Positions 48,775 to 61,694 of a stretch of DNA of 64,000 nt are shown here, in pieces. The translations under genes and the position numbers were made by a program. The number at the start of each line of letters is the position of its first letter. The stretch's first letter is position 1. The DNA comes from Brachionus manjavacas (Eukaryota; Rotifera; Eurotatoria; Ploima; Brachionidae), in contig JAHQIY010000002.1 in NCBI GenBank assembly GCA_019054805.1, forward strand, positions 2,294,001 through 2,358,000, in the 5' to 3' direction. Under the pieces are notes generated by a model. It did no database searches. It worked only from the letters and a program-made list of their open reading frames with translations, and had not been told where the DNA came from.

Positions 48775-49351
48775 TTAAAACTCGACTCCGTATTTATCAA
48801 AGTTTCTCAGAACAACATTTAATCTTAGATGAATTTTTCCCATAGATACTGTTTTAAGTCGATAGGACTCTGAATTAGCTATAGCCAATTCGGGATTTTT
48901 TAGTTGCATACCACCGCCGACAAAATAAGAAGTTATTTGATCTTTGACTGATCCGATCGGGCGCCATGTCACACATTCCAATTCATGATAACCAGGCGTG
49001 GCCGGCACATGACAAGAACCGTAGCCGTAAAGCTCAGTGCGACCAAAAGAATCCTGATGCCATATTTCAAAATTAAACTTTGGCCAGCCCTGAAGTCCTT
49101 TGGTAGTGTAATGCAAGTCAATGGGATGTGACCATGCCGCAAATGGTTCATACGTAGGCGTATCTACATGAGTCTGACCCTCCTTTAAGCCTTGCAACAA
49201 CCGCCACCCACTGCCTAATATTCAATTAAGTATTGGTATTAGTTTAGTTTATTTTGTAAGTACCTGTTGTGAGAGACCATTTGCAATACAATGAGTTGTC
49301 GGGAAAATCACTGGCTCCCAGTATTTGACCAATAACATGAACCTCTGCCAT
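48775..49351 (-). CDS. B9D2: B9 domain-containing protein 2 (ciliary transition zone)
   Basis: B9D2 is a component of the tectonic-like (MKS) complex that gates the ciliary transition zone. Two exons: 49264-49351 and 48775-49214, with a 49-bp intron, phase 1. Total 528 nt, 175 aa, the same length as the human protein. The first exon gives [18 protein letters not shown] and [10 protein letters not shown]. The second has [66 protein letters not shown] and the terminal [11 protein letters not shown], all closely matching the family across the single B9 domain. The gene implies ciliated cells. It lies tail-to-tail with sepiapterin reductase and 278 bp downstream of the eL37 gene on the same strand. 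Confidence 0.96.
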
Positions 49352-49629
49352 TTGGTGTTTTATAATTAACCGAATGAATTTCGAATTGTAATATTTAAAA
49401 AAAAAAAAGGATAGCAATGGATATAAAATAAAATTAGTGCATGCACTTCACTCATTTTTGGTTGTCATAGCAACTCATAGGGCTCGATTAATAAAGGAAA
49501 AAAGTTTGTCTTTTAAATGGGTCAATAAAAGAGGTTGGATTTTTTTTTGAATTTTTTTTATTTTCTTGTTAACATTGCACAGGTAGTGGAAATTACAAGC
49601 CAATAGTTAACAAACAATTTTTTTCAAAT

Positions 49630-49911
49630 TTAAGCTGAAGCAACAACTTGTCTAGGTTTTGGTTGAGTTCCCTCTCTGAAACCGTTTTGGAATCGTCTGT
49701 TAACGTTCTTCAAGTGTCTTCGGCGACCAGTACCAGTGGTGTGTCTTCTTTTGGCTTTTTCACTCCAATTATATTTGCGGAGTCTTGCACTGGGGAAACC
49801 GCAGGCAGAGCATCGCTTCTTTTGAATGTGATACGAGCTTCTTCCGCAACGACGGCACAGTGTGTGCGTCTTATTGTGACGTTTACCAAAACTTTGCGTA
49901 CCCTTGGTCAT
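49630..49911 (-). CDS. RPL37: 60S ribosomal protein L37 (eL37)
   Basis: Structural protein of the large ribosomal subunit. A single uninterrupted frame of 93 aa starting [19 protein letters not shown]. The zinc-binding cysteines are C19, C22, C34 and C37 (CRRC...CSAC). The basic body [19 protein letters not shown], then [13 protein letters not shown], is diagnostic. The usual early intron after the first codons is absent. It uses less AT-rich codons than the flanks, as expected for high expression. The upstream flank on its strand has long T and CA tracts (49949-49978). Confidence 0.97.
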   Translation of the reverse strand: MTKGTQSFGKRHNKTHTLCRRCGRSSYHIQKKRCSACGFPSARLRKYNWSEKAKRRHTTGTGRRRHLKNVNRRFQNGFREGTQPKPRQVVASA

Positions 49912-50191
49912 TTTTTATTCAAAACTTGAATCTTAAACAAACCAAAATTGAAAAAAAAAAAAAACACACACACAAAATGTAATCAGGCAATCACTCCTGA
50001 TCATTTAAAAAAACAATTTAAAATTAACAAATTAATTTTTTTATAAAATTTTATTAAAAAAATAATTTTAATTAAAATTAATTTAACAAAACCAGTAGTT
50101 AAACCAGAGACCCTTTCATTCAAAATATCACACTCTTGGAGATAGATTGTATTGGCAAAAAACAAACCTAACTTACTTCGGAGCCCATCGA

Positions 50192-53100
50192 TCAAATAAC
50201 ATGTTCATTTGTCGATGGAAACAAGTGCTTTTTCAATCTCTTCAACTCGAATAAATTTTTTTTTCCTCTAGAGCAAATTTGCTCGGCCTTGTGATATATG
50301 AGAACAGCTTGCTGGTAATCATTTAGATCAAGACAAAGCTTGACACACAATAGCCACAAATGCTCATTATCGATATGGTTCATTGACAAGTGGTCGTAGA
50401 AGTGCTGCACACTCTTATGCAAGCCATTTACCTTATGGCTAATCGAAACGTGAAGTTTTATCAACTCTATGTGCAAGGGAGCTAATTCCAATAAAAATTT
50501 GCTTAAACTATTCTTTTCAATTTGACTACGAGTAAAAGCTCTAAGTAAGAAATCGACAACGCTGTTAAGAAAAAAGCTATTTGCTAAGCTATTAGTTGTT
50601 GGCTGGTGGTCCGACTCGGAATCGAGAGTCGAGAAATACAGGCAGTCGGGACCAAGTCCGCTTTCAATTAAAAAACTGCCTGCAAGACTCGATCTGCTCA
50701 ATTCCAAGTCTCTGGGTACGTGGTTGAATGGTATTAGAGTTTGAGATGCAACCAAATCGGCTGTGCACTTTCGGATTTGACCCAGAACTTTTTCCGAGTA
50801 GCCATCCGCGTTCGCATCAAGACCACTCAAAAATTTAAAATATCTGCAAAAATTAACAAATTAAAATTTTTGAAAAGGGAAAAAATTTTTTTTTACCCAT
50901 TCCATAAAATAGATCTATAGCTGTTTACTTTTACACTTTTGATTAGTCTGTGGTACTTTTGCTCTATGTACATTTGATTAAAATAGCCCACTCCTTTAAG
51001 CTCTAGGTAATAACTGAAAAAAAAAAAGAATTTGAAAATTTTGTCTTTATCCTCTTGGGAGCATTTCTCTACACAGCCGAAAATTAAGATTACAAAAAAA
51101 ACAATCCAATTTTAATAGAGATATGCCAAGCATTGAGATTTTTAAAAGCACCAACCAGTAGAGAATAGATATTTCGAGTTTGCACAGATTAGGCCCAAGT
51201 GTTTGATCAAGTCTGGCCGATTTTTCAAGACCAAGACAATGATTGAATAAAAAATTGGCCTCATATTTCGAATCGTTAGTTTTACCAGAGTATATTTTTT
51301 GCACAAAATTTTCTATTAAACTTACTGCTCTATCACTTTGTCCCTTGATAGAAAACAAATAAGTTGAAAAAGAAAAAAAAATGTCTGATTTTTATTTTAC
51401 CATTGAGTCGTAATGCTGGGCTAACAAATGCACCAGCTGGGGGTCGTTGGCAAACATTTGAAGGGCAAGATTCAAATTTTGTTCTATCAAATCATTCATG
51501 CTTTGACATTTGAGAATGTACACTAGAATGATCCAGAGTTCTTTGAAAATTTTGGCGTCAGATGATTTGAGTAGTCTTTCTACAATTTTGCTTGCTATTT
51601 CGTAGCGTTTATTAGAAACTTCTAGTTTGATTAGATTTATTAGCAATGGCAAACTGTACAATCTGACCTCTTGTTTTTGGCCCAGGCTCGTATTGGCATT
51701 AATGGGGCACCTGATGTTTATGGACCTAAGAGCCTCGTGGAATAAATTTTGCAGCCGTTCTACAGAACACGAATACTTGGAGCCATTTTTCCACGGCATC
51801 AAATAGATATCAAACTGGCGCCTTATCTTGCCATTGCTTCTAGCTATTTTGTTCTTGTAGCCGAAATCAATTGATTGAACAAAGTTTCGCTTGTGCACCC
51901 GAGTGCTGTCCATTTTCCAAAACCACTTGGTTTCCATTGATTTTAAGTACGAAGAGTTCAGACTCGATATACTTGACCAGCTGGGCAAAGAGCCAAAAGC
52001 CTCCAAATGTATTAGACACAGCCAAAGCAATGCTAAATCATTTGGCTCCAATTTTTGCATCAATGTCACATTGTTCAAATGTTTGGCCAAAAATTCCTGA
52101 GCTTTGTTGTCCTGGACCAGTTTGACATAAGTGCGGAACACAATCAATTCAAAGAGATAGTATGAGAGCCGATCGAAGCAATCAGCTGAGCTGTTCTGCT
52201 CAAATTCGGCAGTCAGCTCACCAGCTTGCACATTGAGCAAATAATTTTCATATTTATCAAAGACCGTGTCCAAATATTCAATGGGACAGGTGTTCAAAAT
52301 GAACAGTACCAAGTCATGAGTTATCAGGTTATCCATGCACAGCAAACAAACTTCATGGTAGTCATTAGATGAATTTTTTTTGTTCAAATAAGCCCTGAGA
52401 TAGAGCAGCCAAAAACTTTCGCATTTGGGCATTGATTCAAGGCCATAGCTGAGTATGCTTATCAATTTTTCTACATGAAAATTAGTCGAGTACGACACTT
52501 TGGCATAATAGATCCATGCAATTATTTTTTCATGCTGATCAACTAGATAGTCGTTGTCTGCTCTTAGATAGGCGAGATCAAGTTCAGCGTTGACAAAAAG
52601 CTTCTTAAGCTTGGAGTCAAGGACGCGGCAATAGTTAGCCGAGTAGACCAAGTCAAGTAGAGAAGACAACTCGTTCGAATCGAGGCTGTTTAGACCGTCG
52701 CTTGAATGCAGCCTGATCAACTGTTGGTCATTAAAGCTCATTTTTGTCTCATCAATCGAATCGTTTTCCAATTCAAAGTGGTCGAACACTCCAATTGACT
52801 TGTTGTTATTTAGACACAAAATTGGCAAACGGCTCAAAATGGTGCTGTATGATGGCTCTAGTTTTAGATTTTCAACCACATGATCATACAAATGCTTAAA
52901 GTAGTCCCTGATGCTCATTTTGTTCAAATTGTTGTTCATAAACTGTTTGGCATACAGTTCTAAAATAAAATTTTAAATTAGAATAAATTTTTTTAATTAA
53001 ATAAAATTTTTTAATTAAATAAAATTTTCAAATAAATTTTTTTCTGAAAATATTTGTTAAATTTAAATTACTCAATTTTTTGATGGCTTCTCGTTGCGTG

Positions 53101-56100
53101 GGTGTATCGCTACTGAGCTCGAGCAGTTGCGGACAATAGGACAGAAAGTGTTCGGTACGCTGGTAGTTGTCCATGGTCATGATGTTCGAATGTTGGTACA
53201 AACAATTTGAGTCTTTGCACGAGCCATGCAGATCAAAAGGGCAAAATGGTCGACGATAGTCGATCGCATTGCAGTACGTTTTTGAATAGGCCTCCTCGAA
53301 AGGACAAAATTGAGCAAAATGAGAGCTAAAGCGGTAGCCGCGAAAGGCTCTCAATGGACTTTCGTAGTGCTGCACATTGTCCAGCATGTGAATTTGGTTT
53401 GTTTGAGAAGCTAAATTTGAATGACTAGTATCACATTGATTGAATAGACAAAAGTTAGACGTGGTCAAAACATTGTGGATACTAATGGAGGCCGCTTTAG
53501 CTGAAGAATCAGAGTGGTCGTTTTCGAAGCATAGAGACAATGGTGAAACATTACTTAAAAACTCATACGACCACTGATCAAATGATTCTGAGTAAGTGTG
53601 AGGGTAGTCACGTGACAAATGTTCCATTAGCTCAATCAATTTGTGTCTGTTTTCCAGTTGGGTTTTTTTTTCCTCACTCTTTTTGTGCACGTCTTTTAAA
53701 CAAGAACTTGACACCACTTTGGCATTCACCACAATATTCTCGTTTAAGCCGATGTTTAAATTTGGCACATTTTGATTTTTTGACAGCATTAAGCTCTCCA
53801 ATGTTTGATCCGTTTGTTTAGATGTATTCAGATTGGGCCTGGTCAAATCTGATTTCAATTGGGGCGTCTTGGAGGATTCGTTGCCCTTTGCCGTCTCTGC
53901 CACCGCTGATCCAAGAGTCATTTTGTTCATTATGGAATGGCTGATGGGAGTTTTGGGTTTTGGAGTGGGCGCCGGAGGCTGGTGAAATGGTTCTTGTGGT
54001 TCGCTTGGAGGAAGAGGAGGTGGAGGGGGCGGTGGAGGCGTTGGCGGAGGTGGCGATGGTGATTTGGATGCTGTTTGAACACTTTTTTGATTTGTGACCG
54101 GGTTCAATAGCCTCTGAAGCATTTCCTGCTGAGCTTTTCGCATATTTTGCAGCTTGGTCAATTTCAAATCAACCGCACGCCTTTGGTTGCGAATTTCCAG
54201 CACTGATTGTTGATTAGCTTGAAGAATTTTCTCAGCCGCCGACAACTGGTCTTTCAGCATGGCTATTTTAAGTCTGGTAAAGTCAACTATGCTACTCTTT
54301 TGCACTTGGACTTTTTCTAAATCTTTGGACTGTTTGGCCAGATCAAACAACATTTTACTTTAAAAAAAAATTTACAAAAATTTCACTTATTAAAATTAAT
54401 TATTAATAAAAATTAATTTTCTATTAAATATTTTTTTCGAGAAATTAAATTTTCTGTTAAATTTTTCTTTCAAAAAAAAATTTACAAAAATTTCACTTAT
54501 TAAAATTAATTATTAATAAAAATTAATTTTCTATTAAATATTTTTTTCGAGAAATTAAATTTTCTGTTAAATTTTTCTTTCAAAAAAAAATTTACAAAAA
54601 TTTCACTTATTAAAATTAATTATTAATAAAAAATTAATTTTCTATTAAATATTTTTTTCGAGAAATTAAATTTTCTGTTAAATTTTTCTTTCAAAAAAAA
54701 ATTTACAAAAATTTCAATTATTAAAATTAATTATTAATAAAAATTAATTTTCTATTAAATATTTTTCGAGAAATTAAATTTTCTGTTAAATTTTTCTTTC
54801 AAAAAAATTTACAAAAATTTCAATTATTAAAATTAATTATTAATAAAAATTAATTTTCTATTAAATATTTTTTTCGAGAAATTAAATTTTCTGTTAAATT
54901 TTTCTTTCAAAAAAAAATTTACAAAAATTTCAATTATTAAAATTAATTATTAATAAAAATTAATTTTCTATTAAATATTTTTTTCGAGAAATTAAATTTT
55001 CTGTTAAATTTTTCTTTCAAAAAAAAATTTACAAAAATTTCAATTATTAAAATTAATTATTAATAAAAATTAATTTTCTATTAAATATTTTTTTCGAGAA
55101 ATTAAATTTTCTGTTAAATTTTACTTTCAAAAAAATAAATTTCCTATTAAATATTTTTTTTTGAAAAAATTAATTTTCTATGATTTTTTTTTACAAAAAA
55201 AAAATTTCCTATTGAATTTTTTCTTTCAAAAAAATTAATTTTAAAATTTTCTATAATTACCTCTTGAGATTGATTCTATCTCTGAGCGATTTGATCATGT
55301 CTTTTTTCTCCTCATCTTTTCTGAGCTCGCCTTCGCTCAAGTCCGAATCGGCAATTTTTCGCTTAAGACTTGACTCAGCAGCCAGATTTTTAGCTTCGTC
55401 CAAAAATTGGCCAATATTTTGCGTTAAACTCTTTTTCTCTCTTTCATCATCAGTGCTGTCATCTTGGCCAATTCTGATAATCACCGGATCAATTTTGGTC
55501 TTCTGTCTCACCGCTTGACTATTTTTAGTTCGATTCGTTTCATTTCGGTCGGCCTCAAACAAAGCTTTTTCGTGTTCGGCCAATTTTTTCTTCAGCAGTG
55601 AGATGTCCTGGTCGATTTGTTGCTGCTCTTGCTGTTTTTTCAAAGAGCGCTTTTGATTCAACGTATCCAGCAGGGTTTTTCTTAAGTTCATCATTTCAGT
55701 CTCGTTGTCACTTTGTTCTTCTTTGTCGCTCTTACTTTCCTCCAGCTCTTTTTCTTCGCTCTTGTCCAGCGAATTCGAAAGCAGTTCAAGCTGAGTCAAT
55801 TGTCTGTAGTCGATGTCCAAAGAAGTTGTAGTGGTGTCCAGAAATCGTTCGTCAACATCATTGAAAGTGAACAGAGGAACTTCTTCTTTAGCTGGTCCGT
55901 GCACACTCGGCTGGGTCACTGGTGGTGCAGCCAACTTTGGCCTAAAATTTTTTTTCTTATTCAAATTTCTATTGATTATTTTTTTGAATTTTTTCTTCGG
56001 TCTGTTGAACGGGTTGGGGTAGCTGGCTTGGCTGGGCATGAATCCGTTCATGGCATTCATTTGGCTGTAATTGCTCTGATTGCAAAAAAACTGGAACATG

Positions 56101-56564
56101 TTGAAAAAATATTGCATTAAATTTTGATTGTCTGGCATAGGCTGTGTGGGAGAAGGATAGCACTGGGCCACTGGCGGATCTATGTCCATGTCCTGAGGCT
56201 CGTAGTTGTCTCCGAGCGGGTTAGGCTTAACGAATGGTTTAGTGGGCCTTTTTTTGACTTTTTTTGTCGATTTGCGCATTTTTTTGTCTTCCAAAGTTTT
56301 TAGACTAGTCGAGTCCTTGTCGAGCAAAGATTTGAGCGCTTTCATTTTCAATTTGATCATGTCCTCCTAAATTAAAGGTTAATAATTAGTCTCTTTGATT
56401 CGAGGACTCACGTCTTCTTCTGTGTAAGGATTTTCGCTGGCATTAGTGTTTTCTTCGGTGAGCTCGCCGCTCTCAACAATGTTTGACGAGGATTTTTCCA
56501 GGCCACAGCTAGTCGACTCTTCGTCAGACGTGAGCTCGCCTTCTTCGATTTCCGCGCTTATCAT
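50192..56564 (-). CDS. ZFC3H1: Zinc finger C3H1 domain-containing protein (ZFC3H1)
   Basis: ZFC3H1 is the scaffold of the PAXT connection, linking the RNA helicase MTR4 to the nuclear exosome for decay of polyadenylated RNA. Seven exons: 56412-56564, 55261-56366, 53072-54357, 51401-52959, 51075-51343, 50897-51013 and 50192-50843 (5142 nt, 1713 aa). Phases all close. The N-terminus has repeated EEGELTSDEE / ESGELTEE / DLSEGELRKDEE motifs, as in ZFC3H1. A coiled coil follows (LKDQLSAAEKILQANQQSV). A Pro-rich stretch (PPPPTPPPPPPPPLPP) comes next. The defining segment is ESPLRAFRGYRFSSHF, then the CCCH finger CPFDLHGSC-KDSNC-LYQH. The C-terminal half is HAT/TPR-like helices, ending with HKAEQICSRGKKN-like YHKAEQICSRGKKNLFELKR. 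Intron 2 holds a minisatellite. A perfect gtaagt donor lies 15 nt after the stop, suggesting a 3'-UTR intron. Confidence 0.92.
54358..55260. other. Intron 2 of ZFC3H1
   Basis: This 903-bp intron is about fifteen times longer than most introns here. It consists almost wholly of the minisatellite plus a decayed tail of the same units (55131-55250). Confidence 0.85.
54362..55130. repeat. ~110-bp minisatellite, seven copies, inside ZFC3H1 intron 2
   Basis: The marker TTTACAAAAATTTCA occurs at 54371, 54481, 54591, 54702, 54808, 54918 and 55028, giving periods of 110, 110, 111, 106, 110 and 110 bp. Each unit also has ATTAATTATTAATAAA and TTTTTTTCGAGAAATT. Copies 1-3 read TTTCACTTATT and copies 4-7 TTTCAATTATT, so the array has two homogenised blocks. 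The left end coincides with the gene's splice acceptor (CTTTAAAAAAAAA on the plus strand), and the same place in every other unit reads CTTTCAAAAAAA. Confidence 0.95.
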
Positions 56565-59563
56565 ACTTGGATATTTACACGTATCTAAACAGTATTGATT
56601 TTAGCTATTGATTATTTACTGATTTTGGTAAGCCGATGGCACCGGCTATTGGCTATAAATGTAGAGAAAAAAATTAACAAATTTGGCTTGCACAAAACCA
56701 TGCTTTAGGAGTAAGATAAATGCGCGACCTCAAACTTAAAAAAAACTGAAATGAAGCGAGGTTGGATTTGTACATGAATGCTGCTCAGTTTCGACTAGAA
56801 AAAACAAAATGCATAAGATTTTTTTTCTTAATTTTTTTCGCATTTTGTGTTGATTTTTTTATGCTCAGTTGTAAGGAACATAAAAAATTAACTTATTTAG
56901 TCAAGTTCAGTTTTTGCTATGTCGAGTTACTCTAGCAGATATTTGCAATGAATGCATGAATTTTTTTCAATGCTTCTCTTTAATGTATTGCCTCAAAATT
57001 TGTCTTAAATTTTAGTTAAGCATTATTTTAAGGGTCTCATTGTTACTCAAAAATAAAAATCTATTGCCCTCAAACAAATGTCTGTTCATCACAATGAAAT
57101 TATTTCAACTCAAATTTTATTGACTTAACAAAACTGTTCATAAAACTTTTATTGATTTTAACTTTAGAAATCAAAAAAATTTTGAACAAAAAATTTAAAA
57201 ATTCTAAAAAATATTTCGAAAAATTTTAAAATAAATTCTAAACCGATGATTTTCCTTATCAAAAAAAAATTAAATATTTTGAAATCTTTAAAAACGTTGA
57301 AAATTATTGGAAAAGAAAGAAATAAATTCCAGAAAAAAATAAGAGTCAATAAATGACACTGAATTCATCCATAAATTGTCAAAACTAATTCAATCATTTA
57401 AAAAATGGCAGGCTAGATTGTATTTAGCAGTTTCTAAAAATCATTTTTCAAAAATGGATCAGCTAAATTTTGTCAAATATGTCTTAGATAGCAAAGCAAA
57501 TGACATATTGATAAATTTTTATAAAAATTGATAAAAATAACTTTTTCTAGGAATGTAAATATTTGTTAAGTGAAGTTATTATTATTATTATTATTAATTG
57601 GCCATTTTTGCCATTTATTAATTATTTGAGAAATATAAATTTTTTAAGAAATCGAAAAAGGGCCGGCCAAACGTTGTCCAAAATTTTTTTTTGATGTACT
57701 CAAAGCATTATAGAAACAAGATTATCAATAATTATTTTCTGTATTTTTTATTTGCCACAAAAAAATCTTATTAAGCGAACTTTAGTGTCCAACAGTCTTT
57801 TTATAACCGATAACCATTTAATTATAATTGTACAGGTCGTTTGACTACTTAAAACTCAAGTATTTTTTCCTGCCATGATCAATGGATTTTTCAAAATTGT
57901 TTTTTTTTATTTTTATTGATTTAATTTAACAAAATGAAAAAAAATTCAATCCTTATCTGAATTTGTTTTTGAAACTTAAATTGAATTTTTAATAGTCTCT
58001 AATGATGCAGGAAATCAAAATTATTGAGATCGTGCTCAGAATGAACAAAAAATGATAAAAAAAAAATAATATTCTGTTTAAATTAAAACTTAATAAAAAA
58101 TAAATAAAATCATTGAAATCAAATCAAAAAATTCGGTTAATTTTAATTTTTATTCTCTTTTAAAGATACTTTTTTCAGATTAGATGAATTAATAGTTTAC
58201 AAAACTCGTGAACAAGAATTGTTCCCATGACGTTTAAAAATTCCCAGGATCGATTATCTATTACAACAACTTTGTTTAGTGGAAAAAAGCTGCTTTTTCG
58301 ATTTTTAATGAAAAAGTCGTATTGTTCAATTTATAAATACTACATTTTCTAGTTGATTGTTTTTGCTTTTTTCAAAAATATAATCAGCTTTTGGGTGTAT
58401 TAGGAGAGTTATTAGGGTGTTTTTTAGCATTTTCTTCTTTTTTTTCTGAACTATCAAATATTTAAACATGTCCAACCTCTAGCTATTTCAATTTAATATT
58501 TTTATTTTTTTTGTTCATTATTTAATCCTTTTTGATTTTTTAATTTATCTTATTTAGCTCGGTACAGATTAACAAATAAATAAATAAATAAATGACCTGA
58601 TTGAAATGTTTAAAATCAAAAAACTTTATGAAATTTTAAATTGAATGAGTAATCCATGGAAATCATTATTAGCACTTTCTCTAAGAATTCTTTTTAATTA
58701 CAAGTAAAACACAGGATGTTTTTGATAGAAGCAAAAATTTTATTAATTTTTACATTATTGAAACTCTGGCGGACTTTATTTATCTTCAAAAATGTATCGA
58801 TCATATTAAAAAAATTAATTTTTTTATTAAATAAAAAATAACAAAATTGAATGATGAAATGTCGAAATCAAATTTTTTTGGAACCCAGATAAATAAACTA
58901 GTAAACAAATTCTTAAAATAACTAAAATAAAGTTTATAAACATAGTTTTTTAAAGAAGTCTTAAAAATAAACTCAAGATATTTCTTGATTAAATTATTAT
59001 TAAAATAAGCGATATTTAGGATTGAAAAATAATTCATATCCAATTTTCTGTTTAAAATTGGAATAAAAATTTAATTTAAACGCTTTGATTAAATTCTAAT
59101 ATTTTAGTTCGCTGAATGATTTTCGAAAATATTTGAGTAACTTTAAGCAAACAAATAAAAATATAGAATTTTAAAATTGTTTTAAATTTAAAGAAAAATT
59201 AGAAAAGAGATAAATCTTAGCATGTTTAGAATTATTCAAAAGTGTTTAGAATTTTAAAAAGTTTTAAACATCATTTTCAATTCCGGATAACCTAATTTTT
59301 CAAGTCGACCAAATTGGATCAAATTTATGAAAATTAAAATATAAATCTAACGCAAAGCTTACTAAGCTTTGAGTTCAAAAATGTGTTTTGATTACAATTG
59401 AATTTAAAAAAAAAGAACATTTGTTATGTTTCTATAGACATCATGGGCATAAATAAATTTATTTAAAATTAAAAATTTCAGTAAAAATTTTTAAAGTTTT
59501 AAATTCAAACTAAAACGAGAATATCTAATTGAATAAAAGTTTTTAATAAATTAAAAAATTCAT
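56565..59563. other. Intergenic, ZFC3H1 to PDE12
   Basis: Divergent promoters are expected at both ends. The 3 kb between are AT-rich with (ATT)n at about 57578-57596 and (AAAT)n at about 58573-58593. The open frames present (for example on the minus strand at 58801-59043) have the Phe/Ile/Asn/Lys bias of random AT-rich DNA. No gene supported. Confidence 0.5.
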
Positions 59564-61694
59564 ATGAAAATTTTTAAAAATAGTGTCATTTTAAATTTTC
59601 TCAAAAAATTTAATAACCAAAGGCTATTAAAATCAACATTTTCATCTACCATCAAAATTGATAATAGAAAATTTGACAAAATGATCCGGATACGACTGAA
59701 CGAAATCGAAAAAAGAATTTCTTTATCAGTCAATTGTAAAATAAATGAAAAATTAGAAAAAGAGATAAATCTTAACAGATTATACGACGAAGCGTTGGCA
59801 TCCACTTTCGAGAGACTGTACTCTACATTTACTAGGCATCACACTAGTGGAAAAAACAAAAAATTAAAGAAAGAAACAGATTCATCGATTGAGTCTTCGA
59901 AAGAAGAAATACCTTTATATTTGTTCGATCTTGAGAACCAACCTGTTCCAAATGAGACCAAAAACATCGATGCTTGGAAGGAAAACTACACATTTCGAAT
60001 TAAAGACCAGGAATTCAAAGTGGTACTTAATCTTCCTGCTGTCAAAAAACTCAATCTAACCAAAATATTAATTGCCGGAATGCCAGCTTTTGTTAAATGT
60101 GAATTCGAAGGTGATAGTTCTACACAAGAAATACTCGAACAGAACTCCTTGTTCAAGTGGTATGTGAGTGACACTGTGTACGAACCAACTGATTTGATCG
60201 ACCTAGAAAGTGATAAAAAACTGAAAAAAATACCCATAAACATGGACTCAATTACATGGAATTTGATTGATCAAGGTGTCTCTAAACGGATGATAAATTT
60301 GGATGAAAATTGTGAAAATAGGCTTGTTAAAGTTGAGTGTCACCCAAAAGATGAAAGAAGAGAAGGAATTTGTGTAGAAACTATTGCAGTAAGCCCTGTT
60401 TTGAAAAAGATTGATAAAGAAAAATTGCCAATGACACAAAGACATATGCATACTAAAAATCTTCTTGATAAAAATTTGTAAGTTATGGTATTTTTCTTAA
60501 TTTTTAATCTTAATAAATTTTATAATAACCTAAATTTAAAAAAGATATAAACATTTTCAATTAAAAGAATAAGAGTTGTTACATATAATGTTTTGGCGAA
60601 TTGCTATTCAGATACATCATTGGCAAAAACGGATCTTTATCCATACTGTCCATTGGAATATCTTGATTTCAAGTACAGAAAAATTCTGCTTATCAATGAA
60701 ATAAAAAGTAAATTTTTGATTTAAATCAAAAATTAGTTTATAAAATATTTTCCAAAAAAGATTACAATGCTGATTTCATATTCCTTCAGGAGTGTGAAAC
60801 AGAATTTTTGGATGGAGATTTACGATTGGCAATGTCTGACTATACAGCTAAATTTAAAGCGAAAGGAGAAAGAACCAAAGAAGGCGAAGCGATTTTGTTT
60901 AGATCTGACCGATTTAAGTAAATATAATTTATTTTGAAAACTAAATCTCTATTTTTGTTTAATTTAGATTTATTAAATCATTCGATATAAGCATAAGTCA
61001 AGAGTTACAAACTAATCCAACATTCTCTCGACTTTGGATTAACATTTCAAAAGATTCTGAGAGAAAAGAATTCATTGCAGGTCGTGGCACAATCTTACAA
61101 GTATTTTAACTATACTGATGATCTTACTTGGAATTGGTTTTATTTTGAACATTTAAGGTAGCCCAGATTGAGTCCACAGAAAACCCAGATCATCATTTCC
61201 TTTTAGCCAATACACATTTATTCTTTCATCCAGAGGCTGATTTTATTCGATTACTTCAATCTGTAGTTTCTATTAAATACATTGAAAAATTAAAATTAGA
61301 TATACTTGAAAAAAATCCCGACATCAAGAAATTAGGAATTTTGTTTGCCGGCGACTTCAATTCTGATCCGCCATCTCAAGCGTTTCAATATATCTTTACA
61401 AAACAAATTCCAATTGATTTAATGAAGAAAAACGATAAAGATTTTATTAACGAATGCGATGGAGATCTCGTTCACTCGCTTAATTTGGAAGCCTATGCCG
61501 ATTTTCCATTCACCAATTGCATCGGAACTTTCGAAGGTATACTAGATTATGTTTTCTATGACAGTGATTCTTTCGACTTAACCAAAGTGGTACCGTTGCC
61601 ATCAGTGGAAAAAGTAAAAGAAAATACAGCATTGCCAAGTGTTTATATTCCATCAGATCATTTAGCTCTTGTTTTTGAATTTTCAATAAAATAA
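59564..61694 (+). CDS. PDE12: 2',5'-phosphodiesterase 12 (PDE12)
   Basis: PDE12 is a mitochondrial deadenylase of the exonuclease-endonuclease-phosphatase (EEP) family; it trims poly(A) from mitochondrial RNA and cleaves 2',5'-oligoadenylate. Exons are 59564-60477, 60568-60707, 60761-60917, 60968-61100 and 61158-61694 (1881 nt, 626 aa; human 609). A basic N-terminus (MKIFKNSVILNFLKKFNNQR) suits mitochondrial import. The ~300-residue N-terminal region has FKWYVSDT, as in the family. The EEP core is complete: TYNVLANCYSD (Asn), LQECE (metal-binding Glu), EAILFR, NTHLFFHP (His), AGDFNSDP (Asp/Asn), CIGTFEGILDYVFYD, and SDHLALVFEF (catalytic His). Preserved catalytic residues imply an active enzyme. 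All four introns are 50-90 bp. Confidence 0.95.

Noticed and set aside
55264-56120. Plus-strand frames opposite ZFC3H1
   Set aside because: Antisense shadows of the Ser/Glu/Lys-rich ZFC3H1 exon.
58801-59043. 80-codon minus-strand frame
   Set aside because: Phe/Ile/Asn/Lys low complexity and no homologous pattern; probably chance in A/T-rich DNA.
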